From assembly GCA_041394285.1 (NCBI GenBank), contig JAWKIL010000011.1:1-64000 (forward strand): DNA of 64,000 bases, written 5' to 3'. Position 1 is the stretch's first letter; each line of letters starts with the position of its first letter. Under the pieces are notes generated by a model that saw only the letters and a program-made list of their open reading frames with translations, ran no database searches and was not told where the DNA came from. Both the position numbers and the translations under genes were made by a program. Source of the stretch: CADEDH01 sp041394285 (GTDB lineage Bacteria > Actinomycetota > Acidimicrobiia > Acidimicrobiales > SZUA-35). Below, piece after piece: positions 25,785-34,039 of this stretch.

Positions 25785-26342
25785 TCACCCCTGGCCCGCC
25801 TCCACGTGGACCGATTCGAACTCGGCCGTCACGGGGGCCTCGAACCGTCGGCCGTTCACCTTGTCGTGGCGGGAGTAGGTGGGCGGCTCGACCCGCACCC
25901 GGAGGCGGTAGTCGCCGTCTCCCGGGACCACCACGTTGCGCCCGTAGTGGTCGATCATGGGGTGCCACAGGAACGGCAGATCGAACGGGCCGAGCTCGCT
26001 GCCGTCGGGTGCGGTGAGGGTGGCCTCCACCCGTACCCCGGGCACGAGGCGCCCGTCGGCCGCGTCCCGCACCACCACCTCCAGGTGGAGGTTCTCGTCG
26101 TCCGGCTCCACCCACTCCAGCCCCGAACCGGTCCAGCGGTGCATGCCTTCGGCTTTCTCCACCGCGTACCCGATGAGGTAGTCGCCCGCCTGCTGCTCGC
26201 CGCCGTCGACCGCCACCTCCTCCATCATGAGACGGGCCGCTTCGCCGTAGGCCTCGCCCTGGCGGCGGGCCGCGTCCAGCTGGCGCTTCGACGCCTCGTC
26301 GGTGCTGGGATCCATCGGTGGGTTCTTCGGTTCTGAAGTCAT
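25785..26342 (-). CDS. P19/Tp34-like metal-binding domain protein, apparently cytosolic
   Basis: 185 residues. From about residue 85 on it resembles the P19/Tp34 (FetP) iron-transport accessory fold: 'LEVVVRDAADGRLVPGVRVE', 'FLWHPMIDHYGRNVVVPG' and 'YRLRVRVEPP'. Tp34-family proteins are normally exported to the periplasm or surface, but no signal peptide is seen here. The first 60 residues are charged and helical. Iron or copper binding is an inference from fold. Converges with the SDR gene (6-base gap). Confidence 0.6.
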   Translation of the reverse strand: MTSEPKNPPMDPSTDEASKRQLDAARRQGEAYGEAARLMMEEVAVDGGEQQAGDYLIGYAVEKAEGMHRWTGSGLEWVEPDDENLHLEVVVRDAADGRLVPGVRVEATLTAPDGSELGPFDLPFLWHPMIDHYGRNVVVPGDGDYRLRVRVEPPTYSRHDKVNGRRFEAPVTAEFESVHVEAGQG

Positions 26343-26416
26343 GTCGTTCTCCTGCTCGTCGTCGCGGTGCTACCCACGATCGGCCGCTGCGACGCGTGGT
26401 TCGCCCTGCTTTCGCG

Positions 26417-27148
26417 CTAACCCACTGGGCGCTGGGCTTGCCGACCGTCGAGTCGGGCCAGCACGGCGCCGTCGATCGAGCGCAGGGTGACGGCGTCGAT
26501 CTCGCCGACCGCCAGGGGGACGGCCAAGCCCTGGCTGTCGCGCCCGGGATAGGGCACGGGGAGGAACCGCAGCGTCTGACCCCCGGCGGTCAACTCCACC
26601 GAGAAGACGTCGGGGCTCGCTATCCCGACGGTGATCGGGCCGCCGGGTCCGTCGAGACCAGCCAGAGCGACGTCGCCCGAGGCGGCCACAGCCTGCACGC
26701 AGGCGATGGCGCCGTCGACGTCGAGCAACCGCAGGCAGGTTGCGGTGTTGGCGGCCGCTCCGGCCGCGGCGACCGTGAACGGTGCACCCCCGCCCTCGTA
26801 GCGGGCCACCACCTGGTCGACCTGCGGTTCGTCGCCCACGTCTGCCACCAGGCTCCGGGCCATGAGATCCATGATGGCCACGGCCCGGTCGAACCCGGCG
26901 CCGGTTGCGGCCGGGATGTCGACCGCATCGACGAACAGGGTTCCGGGCCCGTCGTCCACCCCGATCGCCAGGTCCACCATCCAGGTGACCATCCGGGTGC
27001 CCTGCGGGTAGAGGCCGTCGCCAGTGGCCACCGACTCCACCCGGACGGCCTGCAACCCCTGGACCGCGCTGACGGCCCGGCTCTGCTCGCCGGGCATCGG
27101 GTTGCCGGCCTCGCTGAAGGCCACATGGTCGATCCGCACGCCGACCAC
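26417..27148 (-). CDS. Conserved-looking protein of unknown function
   Basis: 243 residues from GTG 27148; a stop lies 21 bases upstream in frame. No signal peptide or membrane segment. The sequence alternates short hydrophobic strands with Gly/Asp turns ('VASGDVALAGLDGPGGPITV'-like), suggesting a beta-rich fold. I do not recognise a family. The plus-strand translation over the same DNA has the His/Gly/Arg-rich look of antisense reading, which supports this strand. Confidence 0.55.
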   Translation of the reverse strand: MVGVRIDHVAFSEAGNPMPGEQSRAVSAVQGLQAVRVESVATGDGLYPQGTRMVTWMVDLAIGVDDGPGTLFVDAVDIPAATGAGFDRAVAIMDLMARSLVADVGDEPQVDQVVARYEGGGAPFTVAAAGAAANTATCLRLLDVDGAIACVQAVAASGDVALAGLDGPGGPITVGIASPDVFSVELTAGGQTLRFLPVPYPGRDSQGLAVPLAVGEIDAVTLRSIDGAVLARLDGRQAQRPVG

Positions 27149-27309
27149 CCCTGGGCGCGGACGCTACACGTGCTTTTCGGCCTCATCGGGGCCTCATCGG
27201 GGTCGCCGGCGGTCAGGCGATCTCGATGCGTGCGATCAAGCCGGCGCCGCAAACGGCCGATACCTCCTCGGAACGCCGGCCGCCGGGAGCCGGTGGAACG
27301 GAGATCGCC

Positions 27310-27858
27310 GTGGCGTTGCTGACAGGTGCGGGCCGGATCGGCCGGCTCCACTACTTCCTCATCAACCTGGCCTGCGCCCTCGGGCTGCTCGCCCCCGCCG
27401 TCATCGGGGCCGAGGCCGATCCCGACGCCGGTACCGGGCCGCCGACGCCGGTCGCCGTGGTGCTGGTCATCCTGCTGGTGTTCCTGGTCGGGGCGTGGGT
27501 GTCGATCACGACGTCGATCCGACGCCTCCACGACTGCGGTCGTACCGGGTGGCTGGTGCTGCTGAGCCCCCTGCCCCTTCTCGGCTTCGCCCTCGGCCTC
27601 TACCTCCTGTTCAACCCGGGCAACCCGCTGCCCAACCGGTACGGCCCACCGCCGGGATCGCCGGACCCCGAGGCGATGCGGGCTCAGCTGGCCAAGCTGG
27701 AGGCGGTGACCGCGCCCTACATCCAGGGCCGGCACAGCGAGGGCGACGATGACGACGGGCTGCGGGCCCCGGCACAGAGCGCCTGGGCCAACGACGCCGC
27801 CACCTTCGACGCCATGGCCCTCTACCGGGAGAACCCGGGCCTGGCCCCGCCCCGGTAG
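27310..27858 (+). CDS. DUF805 membrane protein
   Basis: 182 residues from GTG 27310, where 'VALLTGAGRIGRLHYFL' matches the usual DUF805 opening and GGAACGGAG lies upstream (an ATG at 27226 is in frame but adds a family-unlike extension). Four predicted helices in the first 115 residues; 'SIRRLHDCGRTGW' is the signature loop. The C-terminal 65 residues are hydrophilic. Function of DUF805 is unknown. Confidence 0.83.
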   Translation: MALLTGAGRIGRLHYFLINLACALGLLAPAVIGAEADPDAGTGPPTPVAVVLVILLVFLVGAWVSITTSIRRLHDCGRTGWLVLLSPLPLLGFALGLYLLFNPGNPLPNRYGPPPGSPDPEAMRAQLAKLEAVTAPYIQGRHSEGDDDDGLRAPAQSAWANDAATFDAMALYRENPGLAPPR

Positions 27859-27866
27859 GCCGGCCG

Positions 27867-28160
27867 CTACCGGTCGGCGTCCGCATCGACGTCGAACACC
27901 GACCAGCAGATGCTGTTCCGCAACCGCTGGTCGTCGAGCACGAGATCGCGGATGGCGTCCGGCAGGTGGTCCCGCTGCCACCGGCACTCGGCCCTGCGGG
28001 CGGCCTCCTTTCCGCCGACGGGAGCGGCCGCCTGCGCCGCCTTGATGGCGTAGGCAGCGGCGCCCAGCTCGTGGGCGCCCACAGGGCCAGCAGGCGGTGA
28101 TCGTCGTCGGTCAGCGTGCCGCCCCGGCGGATCGCGACGGGGGTCGCGCACCTTCGGCAG
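27867..28160 (-). pseudogene. Internally deleted relic of an Imm5-like 'putative immunity protein'
   Basis: The last 60 codons read 'HELGAAAYAIKAAQAAAP..' to 'CWSVFD', as in the C-terminus of the actinobacterial Imm5-like immunity proteins. In a different frame just upstream (about 28076-28117) the DNA encodes 'LTDDDHRLLALWA', which is the start of those proteins. The roughly 100-residue middle, rich in Ala, is missing and the two ends are out of frame. So this is probably a deletion-damaged gene. A GGAGGAG site survives at its 5' end. The family assignment is from memory of the motif pattern. Confidence 0.6.
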
Positions 28161-28198
28161 GATTACTCCTCCAGTATCGCCCGCCTAGTGTGGCCGGC

Positions 28199-28930
28199 AT
28201 GAACAGCCTGCGGGACAACGAGGCGCTGCGGGGTCTGCTCGACCGGCTGCACGCCGCCAGCGAGGCCCAGGAGGCGGCGATCGACGGCTACTACGCCGGC
28301 GGCGCCGCCCGACCCACGGGCTACGAGCCCGAGGGCTCCGACGGGCGCCGGTTCTGGCAGGACAAGTACGTGGCGCTGGACCGGGACAAGGCCGAGCTGA
28401 CCTACGCCCTGGCCCGGGCGGCCGGGGCCCGCCAGGTGGTGGAGGCCGGCACCTCGTTCGGCGTGTCCACCCTGTACCTGGCGGCCGCCGTGCACGACAA
28501 CACCGTCGACAATCGGGGCGGTGAGGGGCCGGGCGGCGGACGCGTGATCACCTGCGACATCGAGCCCGAGAAGGTGGCCGTGGCCCGGCGCCACTTCGCC
28601 GATGCCGGCCTGGCCGACGTGATCGAGACCCGGGTGGGCGACATCCGCCAGACGCTGGCCGAGAACCTCGACCACGAGGTCGACCTCCTCCTGCTCGACA
28701 TCTGGGCCCCGGTCGCGGCCGACGTGATCGCCCTCGTCGGTCCCCGCCTCCGGGTGGGCGGCATGGTGGTGGCCGACAACACCACCGTGCGCCGCGAGCT
28801 CTACGCCGGTCTGTTCGCCCACCTCGACGACCCGGCCAACGGGTTCGCCGTCACCACCCTCCCCTACTCGGGCGGCCTCTGCCTGGCCGTCCGCACCTCG
28901 TCGCCGCAGCAAGCCGCAGCGCGGCGTTGA
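28199..28930 (+). CDS. SAM-dependent O-methyltransferase-like protein
   Basis: 243 residues. Class I methyltransferase, family 3 (CCoAOMT/COMT-like): motif I 'VVEAGTSFGVSTLYLAAA', then 'ITCDIEPEKVAVARRHF' and 'EVDLLLLDIWAP'. The N-terminal 'DKYVALDRDKAELTYALAR' helix fits the family. Metal-ligand Asp/Asn residues are present ('VVADNTT'). Divergent from the damaged gene at 27867. Substrate unknown. Confidence 0.82.
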   Translation: MNSLRDNEALRGLLDRLHAASEAQEAAIDGYYAGGAARPTGYEPEGSDGRRFWQDKYVALDRDKAELTYALARAAGARQVVEAGTSFGVSTLYLAAAVHDNTVDNRGGEGPGGGRVITCDIEPEKVAVARRHFADAGLADVIETRVGDIRQTLAENLDHEVDLLLLDIWAPVAADVIALVGPRLRVGGMVVADNTTVRRELYAGLFAHLDDPANGFAVTTLPYSGGLCLAVRTSSPQQAAARR

Positions 28931-29028
28931 CCGACATCGACGCACCGGGCATGACGGCGGCGGCACCCCGCCAGGCTAGTGCGGGGAACCTGGCCGCTGC
29001 GCTGCGCCCGGCGCAGTACGACCGACGT

Positions 29029-29991
29029 CTACTTGGTCTCGATCCGCCCGAGCGGGTGCGGCTCGGCGGCCAGAGCGGCCAGCTCGGTGCGCCATGACGG
29101 ATCCCCGGGATCGAGCGCGCTGCGGAGGAAGGCCGTGGTCATCCGCTGGACGAAGGCGACGCGCTCCGGGTTCTCGTCGGTCGTTTCAGCCAGGTCGTAG
29201 CCGGCAACGCCCCCCAGGCTGTGCTCGGCATCGAACAGCGTGAGGAACGCCTGCGCCCCGGGCGACAGCAGATAGGGGTCGGCGTACCACGCCGGCCCGG
29301 CCACGGTCAGGTGGGCGGAGGCGTCATCGGCTCCGGCCACCACGAGCGTCGGCGTCGTCATCGCCGAGAAGTCGGCCCCGGCCAGGAAGGCGAGGTTCTG
29401 CTCGCCGAACGGCGTGAGGGCGTCGCCACCGCGACCGGGTGCCGCCAGCATCACGCCGGCCCGGATACGGGGGTCGGCCAGGCTCACGACCGAGCCGTCG
29501 GTCGGGTCGGTGAGGCGGGCACCCAGCAACAGGCTGGCGGTGTGGCCGCCCATCGAATGACCGACCACGGCCACCCGGCCGGGATCGAGCCGCCCGTGCA
29601 GCCCAGGCACCATCGACTCGAGCGTGTCGAGCCGATCCACGATGTGGCTCATGTCCCGGGCCCGGCTGCGCCAGTAGGTGGGTGCCTCGGCCACGTCGGC
29701 CTCACGCCGGCCGAGCGTGGCCGAGTCGAGATGGGTGGGCTGGACGACGACGAAGCCATGGGCGGCGTAATAGTCGGCCAGCGGCGCGTACCCGTAGAGG
29801 GAGGAGACGTAGCCCGACGGCCCATGCCCGTGCGAGAGCAGGATGACCGGCAGCTCGCCGCCGGTTGCCGGGGCCGACACGCGCACAGTCAGATCGACCA
29901 CCCGGTCCTTGACCGGGAGCACGACCGGCGTGTAGGTCAGCACCGGGGCGGCCCCGTCGGCACCGTGCGGTGTAGGGAGGGTTCGGCTCAT
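29029..29991 (-). CDS. Alpha/beta hydrolase (chlorophyllase/PAF-acetylhydrolase-like)
   Basis: 320 residues from ATG 29991. 'ILLSHGHGPSGY' forms the oxyanion region and 'VAVVGHSMGGHTAS' the nucleophile elbow with Ser; a late 'FDAEHSLGG' supplies the His. No signal peptide, so cytosolic. Divergent from a TetR gene with operator-like palindromes between them (30046-30080), which implies that the regulator controls it. Confidence 0.85.
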   Translation of the reverse strand: MSRTLPTPHGADGAAPVLTYTPVVLPVKDRVVDLTVRVSAPATGGELPVILLSHGHGPSGYVSSLYGYAPLADYYAAHGFVVVQPTHLDSATLGRREADVAEAPTYWRSRARDMSHIVDRLDTLESMVPGLHGRLDPGRVAVVGHSMGGHTASLLLGARLTDPTDGSVVSLADPRIRAGVMLAAPGRGGDALTPFGEQNLAFLAGADFSAMTTPTLVVAGADDASAHLTVAGPAWYADPYLLSPGAQAFLTLFDAEHSLGGVAGYDLAETTDENPERVAFVQRMTTAFLRSALDPGDPSWRTELAALAAEPHPLGRIETK

Positions 29992-30045
29992 GATCGGAGT
30001 CCTTTCCGTGACCGTATGATCAATCCGTCTGATCAAACGGATCAC

Positions 30046-30080
30046 TGTTCCGGTATCCGAAGATACGGAACAAGGTTCCG
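30046..30080. promoter_or_regulatory. Overlapping palindromes, likely TetR operator
   Basis: CGGAAC-aag-GTTCCG (30066-30080) is a perfect palindrome, and TGTTCCG (30046-30052) pairs with CGGAACA (30066-30072) to make a second, wider one. Three copies of the same half-site in 35 bases, between divergent hydrolase and TetR genes, are what a TetR dimer-of-dimers site looks like. Two TGATCA copies lie a little further left (about 30018-30036). Confidence 0.6.
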
Positions 30081-30111
30081 TTTTACAACCCGCACACGCT
30101 GGAAACCCGAG

Positions 30112-30702
30112 ATGCCCACCGACGACGCCCCGACACCCCCCGCCACCCGACGCCGACGCACCGACGCCCAGCGCAACGAGCAGGCGCTCCTGGCCGCCGC
30201 GGCCCGGCTGTTCGCCGCCAGCGGCGTCAACGCCCCGATTCGGGAGATCGCCGCCGACGCCGGGGTGGGCGTGGGCACCATCTACCGCCACTTCCCCACC
30301 CGGGCCGATCTCGTGGTGGCCGTGTACCGCTATCAGGTCGACGAGTGCGCCGAGCTGAGCACCCGGCTGCTGGCCGGGCCGGCCTCGCCGGAGGCGGCTC
30401 TCCACCAGTGGGTGTGGGCCTTCGTCGACTTCCTCGTCACCAAGCACGGCCTGGCCGACCTGCTTCGACCGGACAGCGACAACATGGGTGCGTTGCACGA
30501 CTACTTTCTCGACCGCCTGGTGCCCGCGTGCGCCGCCCTGCTCGATGCTGCTCGCAGCGCCGGCGAGGTGCGGGCCGACGTCACCGCCTACGAGTTCCTG
30601 CGCGGCGTCGGCAACCTGTGCATCGGCGGCACCGATGACGCCCGCTACGATCCCCGCCGCCTTGTCGATCTCGTCCTGCTGGGGCTCGGAACAGATCGGT
30701 GA
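30112..30702 (+). CDS. TetR-family transcriptional regulator
   Basis: 196 residues. Typical helix-turn-helix 'IREIAADAGVGVGTIYRHFP' at about 43-62 and a SBP/YbiH-like C-terminal ligand domain. No ribosome site precedes ATG 30112. Divergent from the hydrolase gene; the palindromes in between are the obvious binding site, so autorepression is likely. Confidence 0.9.
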   Translation: MPTDDAPTPPATRRRRTDAQRNEQALLAAAARLFAASGVNAPIREIAADAGVGVGTIYRHFPTRADLVVAVYRYQVDECAELSTRLLAGPASPEAALHQWVWAFVDFLVTKHGLADLLRPDSDNMGALHDYFLDRLVPACAALLDAARSAGEVRADVTAYEFLRGVGNLCIGGTDDARYDPRRLVDLVLLGLGTDR

Positions 30703-30768
30703 GCGAACCACGGCGGCTGGAGGAACGCCAGCAGGTCGCTCTCCTCCGGCCAGCGGACGCGCCGGGCA

Positions 30769-31224
30769 TCACGGCGGCGGCGGGGCGTCGCCGCCCCCCT
30801 CGCCTCCGACCGCCACACTGCCGTCGGGCAGCAGGGGGAAGCCCGGGTTGCAGGCGATCTCCCAGGCGTGGCCATCGGGATCGCGGAAGCCGCCGGCGTA
30901 GCCGCCATAGAACGTCTCCGCCGGCTCCCGGGTGACGGTGGCACCGACGGCCCGGGCCCGCTCGACGATGGCGTCGACCTCGTCTTGGGAGGCCACGTTG
31001 TGGGCCAGCGCCATCCCGCCCCAGCCTCCGGGCCCGGCATCGTCGATCCCCATGTCGGCCGCCAGCAACGCCCGGTCCCACAACACCACCACCACGCCGT
31101 TGGCCTGGTAGAAGACCGTGCCCTCCACCGCCAGCACCGGCTCCCAGCCGAGGGAGCGGTAGAAGGTGGCCGCCCGTTCCACGTCGGCCACGCCCAGCGT
31201 GATCAGCGCCACACTCTGCTTCAT
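30769..31224 (-). CDS. VOC-family (glyoxalase-fold) protein
   Basis: 151 residues from ATG 31224 with GAGGAG upstream. One VOC domain: 'LGVADVERAATFYRSLGWEP' and 'GYAGGFRDPDGHAWEIACNP'. The Glu in 'HAWEIA' is a usual metal ligand. The Gly/Pro-rich tail is disordered. Converges with the TetR gene at 30702. Substrate unknown. Confidence 0.85.
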   Translation of the reverse strand: MKQSVALITLGVADVERAATFYRSLGWEPVLAVEGTVFYQANGVVVVLWDRALLAADMGIDDAGPGGWGGMALAHNVASQDEVDAIVERARAVGATVTREPAETFYGGYAGGFRDPDGHAWEIACNPGFPLLPDGSVAVGGEGGGDAPPPP

Positions 31225-31313
31225 CCGGTCTCCTCGGTCGGCCAGTGCTTCCCCCCTTCTTCCACCGCATCGCAACGGCCTAACATCCAGGCGCTCGATC
31301 GAAGGGATGCACC

Positions 31314-32615
31314 ATGGTGGAATCGTCGTTCTCGGCCAGGTTGCCGCACCCGTTCTACGGCGACCACGTGCTGTACCACGCCTACGACTGGGGCACGAAC
31401 CTCCCCGGCATCCGGGCCTGGGAGTTCGGCGGCTGGCGCCAGGAGAGCACGTCGTGGGTCGACGGGTGCTACATCCACGCCGGCCTGTCCCGCACGGGCC
31501 CCACCACGATCTCGGGCCCCGGCGCCGCCGAGTGGCTGCAGAGCCAGGTCATCAACAGCTTCGCCACCTTCCCCGTCGGGAGCATGAAGCACGCCGTGAT
31601 GTGCAACGACGAGGGCCTGATCGTGGCCCACGGCATCGTGGAACGGCAGGCCGAGGACCGCTTCGAGTCGTTCGCCGGCGGGCCCCCGGGCCGGGTGGCC
31701 CCGGCCGACCTGCCCGACGGCGTGACGATCGGCCGCCTCGACCACTACCTGTTCCAGATCGCCGGCCCCACCTCGCTCGACGTGCTGGAGCGGGTGACGG
31801 GCGAGAGCCTGCGAGACGTCGGCTTCCTGCGCTTCCGCCCCACCACCGTGCACGGCATTCCCACCGAGATCGGCCGTATCGGCATGACCGGCAACCTGGC
31901 CTACGAGCTGCACGGCCCCATGGCCGACGCCGCCGCCGTGTACGACGCCGTCTACCAGGCCGGCCAGGACCTCGGCCTGCAGCGCCTGGGCTGGGGCACC
32001 TACCTCGTCAACCACGTGGAGGGCGGTTTCCCCCAGCAGACCTGGACCTTCGCCACCGCCTTCGACCCTGACCTCCATCCCGAGATCGCCGGCTTCTGGC
32101 GCAACGTGTCGGGCTCGGTCGACCCGGCCGACCGCCGGGCCCGCACCCGCACCCCGGTGGAGGTCCGCTGGCACAACATGGCCCGCTTCGACCATGACTT
32201 CCCCGGGCGCCGGGCCCTGGAGGCCGAGATGGCCGACCCCGTCCGCACCACCGTCACGCTGCGCTGGAACCAGGACGACGTGCTCGACACCTACGCCTCG
32301 CTGTTCCGCCCCGGCGAGCCGTACCGGCCGATCGACTTCCCCTACGCCCCTCAGCGCTGGCCCATGGCCCACGCCGACCACGTGCTGATCGACGGCGAGC
32401 GGATCGGCTGGTCGTCGGGAACCGCCTACAGCTCCCGGTTCCGCGAGGTGATCTCCATGGGCTGCATCCACCTGGCGGCCACCGAGATCGGCACGCCGGT
32501 CACCGTGCTGTGGGGCGACCACGGCGGCCCGCTCAAGGAGATCCGGGCCACCGTCGAGCGCTTCCCCTACCTCACCGAGAACCGCAACAGCGACGTGGAT
32601 TCGGCGCAGCTGTGA
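31314..32615 (+). CDS. GcvT-fold aminomethyltransferase family protein (LigM/DesA-like)
   Basis: 433 residues. Folate-binding GcvT fold with the opening 'LYHAYDWGTNLPGIRAWEFG' and the 'GMTGNLAYELHGP' motif. The length and N-terminal region resemble tetrahydrofolate-dependent O-demethylases LigM (vanillate) and DesA (syringate) more than glycine-cleavage T protein. It may move a methyl group from a methoxy-aromatic or N-methyl compound to tetrahydrofolate; the substrate is not determined. Its stop abuts the stop of the AhpD-like gene on the other strand. Confidence 0.82.
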   Translation: MVESSFSARLPHPFYGDHVLYHAYDWGTNLPGIRAWEFGGWRQESTSWVDGCYIHAGLSRTGPTTISGPGAAEWLQSQVINSFATFPVGSMKHAVMCNDEGLIVAHGIVERQAEDRFESFAGGPPGRVAPADLPDGVTIGRLDHYLFQIAGPTSLDVLERVTGESLRDVGFLRFRPTTVHGIPTEIGRIGMTGNLAYELHGPMADAAAVYDAVYQAGQDLGLQRLGWGTYLVNHVEGGFPQQTWTFATAFDPDLHPEIAGFWRNVSGSVDPADRRARTRTPVEVRWHNMARFDHDFPGRRALEAEMADPVRTTVTLRWNQDDVLDTYASLFRPGEPYRPIDFPYAPQRWPMAHADHVLIDGERIGWSSGTAYSSRFREVISMGCIHLAATEIGTPVTVLWGDHGGPLKEIRATVERFPYLTENRNSDVDSAQL

Positions 32616-32616
32616 G

Positions 32617-33018
32617 TCAGTGGCGGTGGGGCGGCGGCCCGTCGTCGGACGACGCCTCGGCGAACATCGGGTCGGTGAGCCACTCGTCGAGCGCTTCCAC
32701 CGCGTAGCCGGCGTACACCATCGTCGGCCCGTCGCCCTCGGCCACGGCCACGTTCAGCGCCTCGTAGATCTCCTCCGGGGTGCACCCCGCCTTCAGGCAG
32801 TCACGCACGTGGTAGGAGATGCATACGTCGCACCGGGCCTGCACCACCAGGGCCAGCCCGATCAGCTCCTTGGTGGCCTGGGGCAGGTGCCCGGCCTCCA
32901 TGGCCAGCCGGTTCACCTTCCAGTACGCCCGATGCAGCTCGGGCTGGTGCCGGCTCAGCTTGCGGCCGGCCGCCGCGTTGCGGGCCAGCCGGTCCCGGTA
33001 CCCCTCGGTCGACGCCAT
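32617..33018 (-). CDS. AhpD-like / carboxymuconolactone decarboxylase family protein
   Basis: 133 residues. 'VQARCDVCISYHVRDCLKAG' carries Cys-x-x-Cys with the downstream His of the AhpD redox site. It is only distantly similar to the ECF41-linked copy at 4355. Likely a cytosolic peroxidase or disulfide reductase. The tail is Asp/Pro/His-rich. Confidence 0.86.
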   Translation of the reverse strand: MASTEGYRDRLARNAAAGRKLSRHQPELHRAYWKVNRLAMEAGHLPQATKELIGLALVVQARCDVCISYHVRDCLKAGCTPEEIYEALNVAVAEGDGPTMVYAGYAVEALDEWLTDPMFAEASSDDGPPPHRH

Positions 33019-33154
33019 CGGCCGAGCCTAGCCCCGAGCCCGGGCGAGGGTCCCCTCGGGGCCCCGAACCGGGTGGCGATCGTTCCCGGTGCGCCAGCAC
33101 CACGGGCGTGCCCAGCGCACCGGGTGCAGCAGGCGCCACCCGGTGGGCGTGCGC

Positions 33155-33187
33155 TAGGGTCCGGCGGGCCGGCGCCGGCTAGCCGGC
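33155..33187 (+). promoter_or_regulatory. -10-like element and palindrome upstream of the mycofactocin-type SDR
   Basis: TAGGGT at 33155-33160 fits an actinobacterial -10 box. A perfect 14-base palindrome, GCCGGCTAGCCGGC, follows at 33174-33187, between the expected transcription start and the AGGAGG ribosome site. A regulator bound there would block elongation or initiation. High GC makes such palindromes common, so the weight is moderate. Confidence 0.4.
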
Positions 33188-33208
33188 CGATCACGAGGAG
33201 GGGATGCG

Positions 33209-34039
33209 ATGGGATCGCTCGACGGGAAGGTTGCGTTCGTGTCGGGGGCGGCCCGGGGGCAGGGTCGGGCCCACGCCGTGCGCATGGCCGAGGAGGGGGC
33301 CGACATCATCGGCTTCGACCTCTGCGACCAGCTGCAGACGGTGGTCTACGAGATGGCCCGCCCCGAGGACCTGGACGAGACGGCCCGCCTGGTGGAGGCC
33401 ACCGGCCGCCAGATGGTGGCGGGCCGGGCCGACGTGCGGGATCCCTCGTCGGTGCAGGAGGTGTTCGAACAGGGCCTGGGCCAGCTGGGGCGGGTGGACA
33501 TCGTGGTGGCCAACGCCGGCATCTTCGCCGGCCTGGGCGACGCCGGCCGCTCCCCCGCCGCCTGGCAGGACTCGATCGACGTGCTGCTGAGCGGCGTCTA
33601 CCACACCTGTGAGGCCGCCATCCCCACCCTGATCGAGCAGGGCGAGGGCGGGTCGATCATCATCACCAGCTCCACGGCCGGCCTGGGCGGCCTCTACGCC
33701 GACCGCAACGCCACCTCGGGCGGCATCATCGGCTACGTGGCGGCCAAGCACGGCGTGGTGGGCCTCATGCGGGTCTACGCCACCTCCCTGGCCAGCCACC
33801 GCATCCGGGCCAACACCATCCACCCCACCGGGGTCGACACACCGATGGTGAACAACAAGGAGTTCGCCGGGTTCTTCCAGGAGTTCCCCAACGCCTTCGA
33901 CACCACCCGCAACCTGCTGCCGATCCCCTGGGTGGAGCCGGTCGACATCGCCAACGCCGCGGTCTTCCTCGCTTCCGACGCCGCCCGCTACATCACCGGC
34001 GTCACCCTCCCCGTCGACGCCGGCTTCACCACGATCTGA
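33209..34039 (+). CDS. Mycofactocin-coupled SDR-family oxidoreductase
   Basis: 276 residues. Matches the SDR subfamily linked to mycofactocin: 'GKVAFVSGAARGQGRAHAVRMAEEGADIIGFDLCDQ' shows the opening (read in two parts), and an insert of about 30 residues follows the second strand ('YEMARPEDLDETARLVEATG'), which keeps NAD(H) bound so that it is not exchanged. Catalytic Tyr-x-x-x-Lys is in 'IIGYVAAKHGVVGLMR'. Carveol dehydrogenase is a known member. AGGAGG precedes ATG 33209. The last 14 bases overlap the end of the sigma gene on the other strand. Confidence 0.9.
   Translation: MGSLDGKVAFVSGAARGQGRAHAVRMAEEGADIIGFDLCDQLQTVVYEMARPEDLDETARLVEATGRQMVAGRADVRDPSSVQEVFEQGLGQLGRVDIVVANAGIFAGLGDAGRSPAAWQDSIDVLLSGVYHTCEAAIPTLIEQGEGGSIIITSSTAGLGGLYADRNATSGGIIGYVAAKHGVVGLMRVYATSLASHRIRANTIHPTGVDTPMVNNKEFAGFFQEFPNAFDTTRNLLPIPWVEPVDIANAAVFLASDAARYITGVTLPVDAGFTTI

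Noticed and set aside
27226..27309. ATG 27226 as start of the DUF805 gene
   Set aside because: Adds 28 family-unlike residues; GTG 27310 has a ribosome site and matches the usual N-terminus.
29002..29016. Hairpin CTGCGC/GCGCAG between convergent genes as a terminator
   Set aside because: Six-base stem, no T-tract; expected by chance in DNA this GC-rich.
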